A DNA stretch of 64,000 bases from Protopterus annectens (taxonomy: Eukaryota > Chordata > Ceratodontiformes > Protopteridae). Below are positions 21,318-32,101 of the stretch, piece after piece (position 1 is the first letter of the stretch; the number at the start of each line of letters is the position of its first letter). The stretch covers positions 700,435,721 to 700,499,720 of the forward strand of contig NC_056750.1 in NCBI RefSeq assembly GCF_019279795.1. Reading direction: 5' to 3'. The position numbers and the translations under genes were made by a program. Under the pieces are notes generated by a model, which worked only from the letters and a program-made list of their open reading frames with translations, made no database searches and was not told the DNA's origin.

Positions 21318-24140
21318 TTAGTTTGCTGTGCCTCTGTCCAGCAGTGACACAGAGATGATTCCCGGGGTAAACCTACGATCTCCCATCCACTTGTCAAGAT
21401 TTCTCTTGAACAGAGTCAGTGAGGGGCTCTGCCTCACATGGACTGGGATTCTGTTCCATAGTGTAGGGAGTCTCTGGGTGATGAATCTGTCCCTCCAGCA
21501 CGTCCTATTTATATCCGTGTTGAGGTTTAAGTCTCTTGCTCTCGTGGCTCTGGTGGATTTGGATTTTTTGAGGTAGAGCATGTCCATTAATTCCGGGTTG
21601 GACATGGCCTTGTATGTCAGGCACAGATCACCTCTGTGCAGACGGTATGCGACTGAATAGAGCTGGAGTTTCTTCAGTCGGGCAGCGTATGACATATGTT
21701 TGAGCCCCTTTATCCTTTTGGTGAGGAACTTTTGGGGTCTTTCCAACTGCTGCAGGTGTCGGGTAAGGTACATTCGGAATGGGGCGTTGTACTCAATCAT
21801 TGGTCTGATAAGTGAAGAGTACAGGGGTACAATGACCTCTCCTGATCTGGATGTGAATCCCTTCATGATCAGGTGGGCAATGTAGAAGGTCTTCCTAACC
21901 ACTTTGGCAATGTGAGTGTCAAAAGAGAGGTTACTGTCAACTTGGGTCCCCAGGTCCCTGATAACTTCTTCCGTGTTTAATGGATTACCACCTATGTGGT
22001 AATTAGGGGTTACCTTGTTTTTCCCAAAGGGTATGACTATACATTTTTTGGCATTTAGCTTAAGGCCATGGCTCTGGCACCAGTTATCCATTTCTATGAG
22101 ACCTCTCTGGAGGATGTCTCTGTCTGATGGAGTGTCAATTATGGTGCCCAGTTTGCAGTCATCTGCAAATTTTGTCAGCCACAATCCCCCTATGTTTGCC
22201 TGCACTTCAGAAAAATAAATGCCGAACAAGAGGGGGCCCAGGACTGAGCCCTGTGGGACACCGCTCGTGACCGGCTTAGTCTGACATGGCACCAGCAACT
22301 CTAACCCTGTGTGTTCTGTCCTTAAGCCAGTTTGCAACCCATCTTGTGACACATGGGTTTACATCTAAGCTGGTGAGCTTTTCTATGATGCCCGAGTGGG
22401 GTATTGTGTCGAACACTTTTGCTAGGTTCAAGGTAGGCTGTGTGAACTTCCTTACCCTCATCAATGGCCTTAGTGACTGTTTCGAAAAAGTCGACCAAGT
22501 TCAAGAGGCAGGATCTGCCCTTGACAAAGCCAAATTGGGTAGGATCCAGTGTCTGTAGGTCCCCAATGTCTTTATTTATGAGTTCCATTATGATCCTCTC
22601 CATAGCTTTGCAGACAAGGCTCGTCAAGCTTATGGGGCGGTAATTTCCAGGTTCCGTAGAAGCACCGCCTTTGTGGAGTGGGACCACAGTTGCCGTACGC
22701 CATTCTTTGGGTATGTATCCTGTAGTAAGGCTAAGATTAAACAGTAGCCTTATGTGTGGGTTTAGTTCCTCATTGAGTTCGTGTAGCACACAGCCGGGGA
22801 CACCATCCGGTCCCATTGATGCTGTGTTTTTTGCTTTAGAGAGAGCAGCTCTCACCTGGGCATCTGAGATGTTTGGGAGGCTAGACTCTGGTGGGATAGA
22901 TATTTCTCCTTTTGGGGGGGGGAGGGAGGGGAGAAATTTGCACTGAACCTGTCTGCCAGTATGTTGGCAATTTCTGTGGGTTCAGTGATTTTTGTATCAT
23001 TTTTGACTAATTCTGAGCATATCTGCGAGTTTCCACCCAGGTTTCTAACATAGCTAAAGAAGGCCTTATGATTGTCTTTTGTGTCATTAGCGATTTTTCT
23101 CTCAAAGTTGGCCTTGGATGATTTTATGAGTGATCGTAGTTTTTTGCTAGTATAGATCAGAGATGCCTTCCCTTTTAGGGATTTTGCTCTGTCATGTAGT
23201 AGCTTTCTCCTCTTGTTGTAGACTTTGTTTATGGCTGGGGTCCACCAGACCGGGCGCCTGCCTTTGGTGGAAAGGGTCTTGATTTAATTAGGGATTGCTT
23301 GATCCATACATTCCTGGAGGTGCTCGTAGAAGGCATTTGTAAGGGTTTCAGCAGCGTGGGTTGTGGTTTCCACTGGCTCGGGGGCCTTGAAGGATACCAC
23401 TCCAGTCTTAAGAAGTGTGAAGTTTGCTTTTGAGAAGTTCTTCACTGTGGTCTTTTTTGCTGGGGTTGGGGGCGGGATGTGGATCTCCAGTGAGATTAAT
23501 TTATGGTCTGATCTCACCAATGAGGGATATACTTCCGGTGTGGAGCATTTTGTCCCCATGTTTGTGATGATCAGGTCTAGTATATTTTCTCCTCTTGTGG
23601 GAATGGTGACTAGTTGTTCCATAGCATTTGAGTTTATGAACTCCAAGAACCTTTGGGCTAGGGTGTTGGGGCTTGAGTAATGTTCCCAGTCTATGTTTTG
23701 GTAGTTGAAGTCACCCAATATGATGGTGTTTGGAGAGACATTCATACTGTCCAGTGTCTTCAGGAAGACTGTGTGGGTTTTCTGAGTTTGAGAGGGTGGT
23801 CTGTAGCATGCTACAAACTGTAGGGCAGTTTTACCTATGGTTAATTGCACCTGGATGGTCTCCGATGCTTCGTGCGTTGCCACTAACCTGGAGGTGTGGG
23901 TATCCTTTATGAATATGGATACTCCCCCTCCTTTTGTGGTTCAGTCCGGATTTTGGGGCTTGAACGCATGATATGAGGTATAACCTGATAGTGCTGGGGT
24001 GCTCTCAGGAGCCTTGAACTAGGTTTCAGTCACAGCACAGACATCGATGTTCTCCATACTGAGGAGGGCTTTGAGGGCGTGCATCTTGAGGTTTAGACTT
24101 CTGGCATTGAGCAGTATTACCCTTAGTTTTTCTCCATTTT
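21318..24140 (-). pseudogene. ORF2 (endonuclease and RT) of CR1-3, few frameshifts
   Basis: From the N-terminus downward: endonuclease (CAVT..WFKA near 24010, GGGVSIFIKD, the 199-codon piece 23883-23284 with GDFNYQNIDW, PTRGENILDLIITNMG and RSDHKLISLE), the WWTPAINK linker near 23250-23230, RT blocks in 22855-22322 (HKGGAS, NYRPISLTSL, QFGFVKGRSCLLNLV) and a 344-codon piece 22352-21318 with SGVPQGSVLGPLLFGIY, KFADDCKLG, GLKLNAKKC and the C-terminus. Motif A is damaged: the region after VHTAYL reads EPSKSVRHNTP instead of the Asp-containing DLAKAFDTIP. That alone would abolish RT activity. Confidence 0.85.
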
Positions 24141-24146
24141 TGATTT

Positions 24147-25119
24147 CTAGGGCAGTAGGTTTATCATTTGAGCCTTGCCTAAAAAAGGCACTATGGGGGT
24201 GGCAAGAGCCTTTGCCAATATCCGGAAGCCCAGGGGTGACAGGTGCAAGCCGTCCCTTGCGAAGCAGCGTGGCTTGTCAGGCATGTCATCCCAGGCAGAC
24301 AGACATTGGATCCCCTTAGAATGACACCAGTAATTAAGCCAATTATTAAAGCTGGTCATTTTGTCTCTGTATTGTGGCATCATTCTTGGTGAAGGTAGGA
24401 TACTGCTCAGGGACAGGGTCATACCGGCCTGCGCTACATAATCTGAGAGCTCCTCTATGTCTCTCTTCATGTAGTCCAGGGAGGTACATCTCAGGTCGTT
24501 CACACCGGCATGGACAGTGACTGAGTCATACTTGTACTTGCTGTGGAGTGACCGGAGTGCTTGTGTTATATGGCGGATTCTAGCACCTGACAGGCAGCTT
24601 ACTGTGATCTTTTCCTTGTTCAGTCTGGTGAGTGGGACGTCAGTGTGTCTGACTATGGAGTCACCTATAACAAGTGTGTCTGGCATTGTGTTTGGCCTTA
24701 AGGGCTGTGACTGTTTAGCACACTGACTTTGAGAACTGTGTGTTGCATGTCTTATGTCTTGAGGTGGCAGTTGCTTGGGTGTCTGCTTTGGAGGCCTCTG
24801 TAGTTTTGGTAGATTTTTGATTAGTGCCTCCGAGTATGTCTTTGTGTGTTTGTGTTTGTTTTGCAGTTGTGATAGTTCTATGTGAAACTGGGTTTGTGGT
24901 GTGCGTGGTTTCCTTCTCCTCCTGTCTGGTCTTGCCAGTCCTGAGTTGAGAGAGCTCAGCCTCCAGTTTGCCTATATAGTTGCATCTCTCACATGTATTT
25001 GTATTTTGTGGGAGAAGGAGTGGGTTGTCTGTGTACATGAGGCAATTGTAACATTGCCTCAAGATGCCCAGATTCACCAGCTGAACAGGAGAGGACGCTA
25101 GCAACTGACCCTTCGACAT
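24147..25119 (-). pseudogene. ORF1 of CR1-3: Cys-pair module and intact-looking SGNH esterase
   Basis: Starts at 25119 with MSKGQLLASSPVQLVNLGIL. The first 134 codons (25119-24715) hold the paired Cys module (RQCYNC...CERCNY) and a Lys/Thr-rich linker. A frameshift near 24700 separates them from a 179-codon esterase piece (24686-24147) with GDSIVRHTDVPL, HAGVNDLRCTS and DGLHLSPLGFRI, that is nucleophile Ser, Gly-Asn-Asp and Asp-His blocks. The RARI oxyanion-like motif (SGARIRH) is also kept. Confidence 0.85.
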
Positions 25120-25369
25120 GCTAGAAAAAGTGAAAAAGTTTGCTCTGTAACTGAGTCAGAAGGGACCTATAGGGAAATGGGTACTCAAGGGGATTCTAGG
25201 CTAATGTAGTACTTTGTTTAGTATACAAGTACTTTACCTATATAAAAATGCTTTAGGAGCAAGTGCTGAGCTTTTGAAATAGAGAATAGACTGTTTAGAT
25301 TGCAAGTAGAGAAGTTCTAAGGGAAAAATTGAAGAGCAAACTTTACGGAGTCAGAAATAGTTTAACCGG
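25120..25369 (-). other. 5' UTR of CR1-3 between ORF1 and the tandem units
   Basis: About 250 bp just upstream of ORF1 with no open frame of note. It is unlike the repeat units further out, and comparable in position to 43558-43840 in CR1-5. Confidence 0.6.
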
Positions 25370-26531
25370 TGCTGCCCGGTGGTGCTCTATGGGCAACTCC
25401 GCGCTAAATCACGCAAAAGTGCGCTAAAGCGGGCTTTATAGCAGGGGGTTGAAAAGAGCTAGGAATTGACCCAAAATGGCCAATAGACTACAATTTTCTG
25501 GCTGGAACCACTGCTCTAGGGACAAATAGGCTGCTCAGTGCTTCCCACTCCCACTGGTGAACAAAGAAGCTTCCCTTTATCCAAATAAGGATACGGAATA
25601 GCACAGGAACCAAGCCAAAGCCCAGAGATCAGCAAACTCTGAAGACTGGACTATTCTAGTTCAGTAAGGCGTGAAAACAAGATTTTTTATTTATTTTTTT
25701 TTTTTTGCAGAAAAAGGAAAAACAGACAGTAAATGCTATAAATGCTTTTAAACGGCTAGCACACATGAGTGTGTTAGCCTACAGGTAAAATTAAGCAACA
25801 AATAACTTTTTTAAAAGTGCAAAACAGTTAATCAACACAAAAACAGTTTAAATAGAATGCAGAGCTGTATAAATAGGCGAAAATGAAGTCGCTAAGCAGT
25901 AAATAATCAAAAAGCCAGAAAAAAAAATACTTAAATCAGGAAAAAGTCACTCTTTTGCTCTCTGCTGCTTGTAGAACTCTGCAGGACACCACGAGGAGCT
26001 GTGCTGAGTTGAATACAAAAAAAGCCTAAAGCGGGCTTTTATTACAGGGGGCTGAAAAGAGCTAGGAATTGACCCAAAATGGCCAATAGACTACAAGTTT
26101 CTGGCTGGAACCACTCCTCTAGGGACAAATAGGCTGCTCAGTGCTCCCCACTCCCACTGGTGAACAAAGACGCTTCCTTTTATCCAAATAAGGATATGGA
26201 ATAGCACAGGAACCAAGACAAAGCCCAGAGATCAGCAAACTCTGAAGACTGGACTATTCTAGTTCAGTAAGGCGGAAAAACAAGATTTTTTTTCTTTTTT
26301 GCAGAAAACAGAGGAAAAACAGACAGTAAATGCTATAAATGCTTTTAAACGGCTAGCGCACTTGAGTGTGTTAGCCTACAGGTAAAATTAAGCAACAAAT
26401 AACTTTTTAAAAGTGCAAAACAGTTAATCAACACAAAAACAGTTTAGAATGCAGAGCTGTATAAACAGGCTAAAATGCAGTCGCTAAGCAGTAAATAATC
26501 AAAAAGCCAGAAAAAAAAATACTTAAATCAG
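25370..26531 (-). repeat. Two tandem 5' units of CR1-3 (period 602 bp)
   Basis: The anchor GGGCTTTTA/GGGCTTTATA occurs at 25431 and 26033, 602 bp apart, and the intervening sequence repeats almost base for base (AGAGCTAGGAATTGACCC, GGCTGGAACCACT, a T-rich run and TCGCTAAGCAGTAAATAATC). The second unit is cut short at 26531. The units are related to the roughly 590-bp units of CR1-5. I interpret them as promoter monomers. Confidence 0.85.
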
Positions 26532-27072
26532 TTATAGCAAATACAGTTACAAATGCTCTGAAATATACTGTATATTTCCAAAATGTTTGAGAAAGACAGT
26601 CAGAAGGTAATCTCCTTCTGAGGACAAGTCATCTTTACAATCTGATTCTGAATCTGTGTGTTATTCTTCCTAAGTGCTTTCTCTCACAAGTTTTGAGTCT
26701 GAAGTTGATGGTACTAGTCTTCAGACTCTCCTTAAGAAGAACTTTCTTTTGGTGATACTGTCTATAAAATGAAGCAGCATTTTAACTGGGAAGGCAACAT
26801 TTTTTCATTACAAAAATGATGCTGCTACCTTCTTCACTCAGATATTTCAAAACTCCTACTGCTTCATTATTCTCCCTGTTGTAGGGACCTTGGAAGATTT
26901 TTTTCTGCCTCCAGACTTGCATCTTCTTGTGCCTAAAAAACAGAAAGGAACTATAGCATTTCTGATACCAATTTGTATTTATACACAAGCCCTTCCTCTG
27001 ACCCAACTGAAATTTCACTACAGTCAGATAAGGCTTCTAAACTTCTTTCCTCTTCTGAATGCCTTATCAAAT
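26532..27072 (+). pseudogene. Gag middle remnant of DIRS-E
   Basis: Reading across several frames: a Ser/Asp-rich segment (SPSEDKSSLQSDSES, about 26609-26655), a block equal to MREHFKWEGQDF (MKQHFNWEGN, about 26770-26805), and one equal to YYRVPEAHKYLYKSP..DPETIS (ISDTNLYLYTSPSSDPTEIS, about 26960-27015). These are in the same order as in the A1 gag. CR1-4 interrupts the segment at 27072/27073. Confidence 0.65.
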
Positions 27073-27175
27073 AGGTTCATAGGTTCATACTAGGCTATCT
27101 GCCCGAGGGCATTTACAAGCCTAGCCCATCGTTTTGTGGCTTACGCCACCCCTTTAGTATGGGGAACTATACCCA

Positions 27176-30010
27176 TTATTTTGCTGTGCCTCTGTCGAGC
27201 AGTGACACTGAGGTAATCCCTGGGGTATATCTGCGATCTCCCATCCATTGGTCAAGATTTCTCTTGAACAAAGCCAGCGAGGTGCTCTGCCTCACATATA
27301 CCGGGATTTTGTTCCACAGCATAGGGAGTCTTTGGGTGATGAATCTATCCTCCAGCACGTCCTATTAATAGCCGTGTCGAGGTTTAAGTCTCCTGCCCTT
27401 GTGGCTCTGATGGATCTAGATTTTTTGAGGTGAAGCATATTCATCAAATCTGGGTTTGACATGGCCTTGTATGTTAGGCAAAGGTCACCTCTGAGCAAGC
27501 GGTGCGACTGAATAGAGCTGGAGTTCTTTCAGTCGGGCAGCATAGGACAGATTTTTGAGACCCTTTATCCTTTTGGTGAGGAACTTTGTGGCCTCTCCAG
27601 CTGCTGCAAGTGTCGGGTCAGATACATTCCGAATGGGGCATTGTACTCGATCATTGGTCTGATGAGTGATGAGTAGAGGGAGACAATGACCTCCCTTGAT
27701 CTAGATGAGAATCCCTTCATGATAAGGTGGGCAATGTAGAAGGTCTTCCTAACTACTTTAGCTACATGGGTGTCGAATGACAGACTACTATCAACCTGGG
27801 TCCCCAGGTCCCTGATAACTTCTTCTGTGCTCAGTGGATTGCCACTATTTGGTAGCTAGGGGTAACCTTGTTTTTCCCGAAGGGTATGACTATGCATTTT
27901 TTGGCATTTAACTTTAGGCCATGGCTCTGGCACCAGTTATCCGTTTCTGTGAGACCCTTCTGAAGGATATCTGTGTCAGATGTGTTTTCTACTATGGCAC
28001 CCAGTTTGCAGTCATCTGCAAACTTTGTCAGCCATAACCCTCCTGTGTTTGCTTGTACTTCGTAGAAGTAGATGCCAAACAAGAGTGGGCCCAGGACTGA
28101 GCCCTGTGGGACACCACTTGTGACAGGCTTTGAGTCTGACATGGCGCCAGCAACTCTGACCCTGTGGGTTCTGTCACTCAGCCAGTTTGCAACCCATGTA
28201 TGGGTTAATATTTAAGCTGATGAGTTTTTCAGTGATACCCGAGTGGGGTATTGTATCGAAGGCCTTCGCCAGATCGAGGTAGGCTGTATGGACTGCCTTT
28301 CCCTCATCAATGGCTTTGGTGACTGTTTCGAAAAAGTCAACCAAGTTTAAAAGGCATGATCTGCCTTTGACAAAGCCAAACTGGGTTGGATCCAAAGTCT
28401 GCAAATTCCCTATGTCTTTATTTATGAGGTCCATTATGATCCTCTCCATGGCTTTGCAGATAAGGCTTGTCAAGCTAATGGGCGGTAATTTCCAGGGTCG
28501 GTGGAGGCACCGCCTTTGTGAAGTGGGACCACAGTTGCAGTGCGCCACTCCTGGGTGCGTATCCAGAGGTAAGACTTTGATTAAACAGCTGTCCTAACTG
28601 TGGGTTTAATTCCTCATTGAGTTTGTGGAGCACACAGCCGGGGACACCATCAGGTCCCATGGATGCTGTGTTTTTTTGCTTTGGAGAGAGCAGTTCTCAC
28701 TTGTGCGTTGGAGATGTTTGGGGGGCTGCAATCGTTTGGAATAGATATCTCTCCTTTTGGGGGGGAGAAGTTTGCACTGAACCTGTCAGCCAGTATGTTG
28801 GCAATGTCCGTAGGATCAGTAATCTTCACATCATTTTGAACTAGTTCTGAGCATATCTGGGAGTTTCCTCCCAGGTTTCTAACATAGCTAAAGAAGGCCT
28901 TATGATTGTCTTTTGAGTCTTTAGCTATTTTTCTCTCAAAATTTGCTTTGGATGATTTTATGAGAGCTCTTAGTTTTTACTTATAGTGATCAAGGGTGTC
29001 TTACCTTTTAAGGATTTTGCTCTATCTTGTAGTAGCTTCCTCCTTTTGTTGTAGAGTTTGTTTATGGCTGGGGTCCACCAGACTGGACGCTTGCCTTTGG
29101 TACAAAGAGTCTTTGTTTTGCTTGGGATTGCCTTATCCATGCAGTCCTGCAGGTGCTGGTAGAAGGCATTTGTAAGTGATTCAGTGGCTTGTGTACTGTT
29201 TTCCTCACTGCTCGGGGCCTTAAAGGAGACCACACTAGTCTTTAGAAGTGTGAAGTCGGCTTTCGAGAAGTTCTTTACTGTGGTCTTTTTTATTTCAGGT
29301 GGGGGTGGGATGAGGACCTAGTTTGTGATCTGATCTCACCAGTGAGGGGTATACTTCCGGTGTTGAACATTGTGCTCCCATGTTCGTGATGATGAGGTCA
29401 AGTATGTTATCTCCTCTTGTGGGGATGGTAACTAGTTGTTCCATGGCATTTGAGTTTATGAATTCCAGGAACTTTTGGGCTAGGGTGTTTGGGCTTGAGT
29501 AGTGTTCCCAGTCTATATTAGGGTAATTGAAGTCACCTAGTATGATGGTGTTTGGTGATACATTTATGCCCTCTAGTGTTTTCAGGAAGGCCATGTGAGG
29601 TTCCTGAGTTTGTGAGGGTGGCCTGTAACATGCTACAATTTGCAGAGCAGTCTTGCCTATGGTTAATTGCACCTGGATGGTCTCCGATGCATCGTGCATT
29701 GCCACCAGTCTTGAGGTGTGGGTGTCCTTGATGAATATGGACACCCCCCCTCCTTTCTTGGTATTGTCCGAATTTTGGGGCCGGAACGCATGATATGAGG
29801 TAAAACCTGATAGTGCTGGGGTGCTCTCAGGAGCCTTGAACCAGGTTTCTGTCACAGCACAGACATCGATGTTCTCCATACTGAGAAGGGCCTCGAGTGC
29901 GTGCATTTTGAGATTCAGACTTCTGGCATTGAGCAGCATTACCCTTAGTTTTTTTCCTCTTTTGTGTTCTAGGGTGGTAGGTTTAGAATTTGAGCCTTGC
30001 CTAAAAAAGG
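27176..30010 (-). pseudogene. ORF2 of CR1-4, frameshifted
   Basis: Endonuclease in the 271-codon piece 30110-29295: LRVMLLNARSLNLKMHALE, AVTETWFKAPE, GGGVSIFIKDTHTS, GDFNYPNIDW, PTRGDNILDLIITNMG and RSDHK, then a frame break. Linker at 29233-28970. RT: NYRPIS-region near 28490, QFGFVKGRSCLLNLV, YLDLAKAFDTIPHSG (motif A intact, about 28285-28240), a small deletion in the following MGCKLAE segment, then SGVPQGSVLGPLLFGIY, FADDCKLG (28142-27831) and the C-terminus to RGTAK at 27176. The catalytic residues remain but at least five frameshifts break the frame. Confidence 0.85.
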
Positions 30011-30012
30011 CA

Positions 30013-30307
30013 CTATGGGGTGGCAAGAGCCTTTGCCAATATCCGGAATCCCAGGGGTGACAGGTGCAAGCCGTCCCATGCGAAGCAGCGTGGCTTGTCC
30101 AGCATGTCATCCCAGGCAGACAGACACTGGATCCCCTTTGAATGACACCAGTGTTTAAGCCAATTGTTAAAGCTGATCATCTTATCTCTGTATTGTGGCA
30201 TCATTCTTGGTGAAGGTAGGATACTGCTCAAGGTCAGGGTCATACCTGCCTGGGCTACATAATCAGAGAGCTCCTCAATGTCTCTTTTCATGTAGTCCAA
30301 GGAGGTA
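30013..30307 (-). pseudogene. ORF1 C-terminal part of CR1-4
   Basis: Only the last 95 or so codons of the esterase survive: MDYMKRDIEELSDYVAQAG through DGLHLSPLGFRI, followed by the overlap with the start of ORF2. The GDS and GVND blocks lie upstream of the truncation and are absent. Confidence 0.8.
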
Positions 30308-30614
30308 GGCTAGCAGGGCTATGTACATGTTTGGAGAGAAAGTATATACTTTTGCCATCTTAGATTTCTATGGCATTAACTATCAAACACACAATTAGAT
30401 ATGTATCTGCTTGCACAGTATATTTGGATTAAAGCTGAGACTCTTTCTGTAAATCATGATCAGTTTTGCCATATGTTTGATAAGACATTCCATCAAGAGT
30501 GGATATGATGCTGCTGATGTCTTATCTAAGGCAGGTGCTACAGGATCAGTATTAAGGAGGTAGTCCTGGTTTTGCCAGCAATCCTTACCTGAAGATGTCA
30601 AAACAAAACATCTG
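30308..30614 (+). pseudogene. Gag C-terminal remnant of DIRS-E
   Basis: The reading SGYDAADVLSKAGATGSVLRR (about 30499-30560) equals the CGFDALQASSRVAATGSVLRRHAW block of the A gag, and LPEDVKTKHL (about 30585-30614) equals the LSDHVKTRNLDAP block. It breaks off in this block where DIRS-B' begins with ATG at 30615. Confidence 0.65.
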
Positions 30615-31778
30615 ATGTCAATTTTCATTCTATCCTCAACTAATGGGCTTGGATCAGTCCGATCCCTCGGATCTGACTTGGCTATTGCTAAATCTCGGGG
30701 CAACCAAAAACTCTTAAGCTTCTTGTTTACCCATAATGCACCAACCCCTTTTTGTGAAAGACATGGTGACCGTTAATCTCAAGTGGATCAGTGTTCAATT
30801 TGGCTATTTTTGTAAGTTAAAACCTTACTTTTGTACCGTGAATGCTATCTCTAGTATTCTTTTCCCTTGCTGCTATACTTAGTGTAGATTGGTTAATAGC
30901 ATTGTTGGTATTTCACTATTCTGTTTCTTTCCTCTTTAAAAAAAAAAAAAAAAAAAACCTTAGTCTCTACTACTATTTTTGTTTAATACTCCATGTACTG
31001 TTTTTTTTACCTCTTCTAACTATGGCATAGAAAAGCCCAGCTAGGTTCAAAAAATGTCTCTAGTGTGGGGCATAAAATTCCTGTATCTGATGCCCACACT
31101 TTAAACGTATATTGCCTTGGTCCTCTTAATTTACAGGAAGACTGTGCGATCTGCTATGGGTTTAACCCCATGGCACTTATTGAAAGAAAAAATAAATTAA
31201 TACTAAAGGATTTGCTTCCTTCCGGATTCGGAGAGGCTTTATCTGAAGCTAAGTCACTGAAATCTAAAGACTCAAAATCTCCTTGTTTGGGTCCGTCTAC
31301 TTCTTCCTCCAGGACCTCGGAGCACTCAAAAATGAAACCTCAATTGCATCCAACCTCATCATCAGATCCTAATAAGAAAAAGAAAAAAATATCAGATCCT
31401 AAGCAGAAAAATTGTCTGATCTGACTTGGAAAAAGTTACAGGAGCCAACAACTTCTCCCAACGTTAACTGCCTGCCAAGGACCCTCCAGGATCCCCTCAC
31501 CCTTTTTGAAGAGACTCTGATCTCCCTTTAATTTCCACTTGCTCTTCCAGGACTCTAACAGAAAAAGATCTGGAAAGGATGGTGAGAAAGATTCTCTTGG
31601 CACAGAGTCAGATAGGTGCCTTACTGGTTCCTACCCCTTTGGGTCAGGAGATCCACTTTTCTCCCACACCCCTTACCAGTTCCTCCTCTGACTCCTACTA
31701 CTGTCTGAGATCTTGGATCTGAGCTGTCCATCTCCATCTGATTCAGATCCAAGGATAACACTATCCTCTGATCCAAAG
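30615..31778 (+). mobile_element. DIRS-B', 5' part of a family-B-related DIRS element
   Basis: Starts with ATG at 30615 after a G, as the other DIRS insertions do. The first 120 bases resemble the B1 left ITR (TCTGACTTGGCT..., AATGCACC). A leader with a 20-A run (30938-30957) precedes a gag related to that of B1. The element is cut at 31778 by C2; no RT or YR of this copy lies in the window, which agrees with the rest being to the right of 64000. Confidence 0.65.
31050..31778 (+). pseudogene. Gag N-terminal half of DIRS-B', broken
   Basis: The 119-codon open piece (31065-31424) matches B1 gag: PVSDAHTLNVYCLGPLNLQE, CAICYGF, ERKNKLILKDLL, then a Ser/Lys-rich stretch. After a stop, shifted frames continue to 31778 and correspond to the SRTLSDVDVDRVAQRLL part (here SRTLTEKDLERMVRKILL near 31550-31605). 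One Cys pair of the zinc module is lost. Interrupted by C2. Confidence 0.7.
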
Positions 31779-31970
31779 ATGTTTTTCGTGTTTCACTGTT
31801 GCAGTCATCACACTTGGGTTATCTGCCTGCAAGTAGCCCCCGCCCTCAGTTGGCCCGAATACCAGAGTCTTGGGATTTCTACATCGGCTCTTGTCGCCTC
31901 TTCCATATCAGGTTGTCAGGGGTATAAAACATGCAGCCGATGCCATTAAACCAGTCTTTCTTGCTGAGAA
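31779..31970 (+). repeat. Left ITR of DIRS-C2 with TATA box
   Basis: Near-identical in layout to the C1 left ITR: ATGTTTTTCGTGTTTCACTG at the terminus, then the GTTGGCC block and TATAAAA at 31923-31929, ending at TTTCTTGC near 31965. No inverted partner is present in the window; identity rests on the match to C1 and to the ICR at 36850-36890. Confidence 0.78.
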
Positions 31971-32101
31971 GGAACCCGACGCAGAAGCAGTTCACAAGTG
32001 CCAGTCGGCCACTACTTGAAATTTTTGTTTTTCGAGTTTCAAACCGGAAGTCTTCTAAAGTTAAGTACCCCATTGGGGATTCTTTTTTCTTGCTTTAACT
32101 G

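Larger units (their letters stand above)
21215..26531 (-). mobile_element. CR1-3, nearly full-length CR1-type LINE with tandem 5' units
   Basis: Minus-strand element of about 5.3 kb: two 5' repeat units (26531 to about 25370), a 5' UTR, ORF1 (start at 25119), ORF2, 3' UTR, terminal hairpin and two octamers at its 3' end (21215-21230). The outer 5' unit stops at 26531, where the DIRS-E gag resumes. ORF1 and ORF2 each contain a few frameshifts. It is far better preserved than CR1-1 and CR1-2. Confidence 0.9.
27073..30307 (-). mobile_element. CR1-4, 5'-truncated CR1-type LINE
   Basis: Minus-strand CR1 with an intact 3' terminus (two octamers at 27073-27088, then the CTAGGCT/AGCCTAG hairpin) and a clean 5' truncation at 30307 inside the ORF1 esterase. 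Sequence is close to CR1-5 in every block. The DIRS-E gag reads on either side, so this is a typical incomplete reverse transcription insertion. Confidence 0.9.
20200..30614 (+). mobile_element. DIRS-E, gag half of an old DIRS element split by two CR1 LINEs
   Basis: Three separated pieces make up one gag region: 20200-21214, 26532-27072 and 30308-30614. The first has a leader like that of A/C elements (a CTAAGTACCC motif near 20415-20425 followed by TTTCTTGC) and the gag N-terminus; the second matches the gag middle; the third the gag C-terminal part. CR1-3 and CR1-4 fill the gaps. At 30614 it is cut by DIRS-B'. No RT, YR or right ITR of this element is in the window. The left terminus is inferred only from a weak ITR match at about 20210-20350. 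Confidence 0.6.

Noticed and set aside
30938..30957. Poly(A) tail of a processed pseudogene or LINE
   Set aside because: The 20-A run lies within the DIRS-B' leader, with no mRNA-like sequence before it and no duplication around it.
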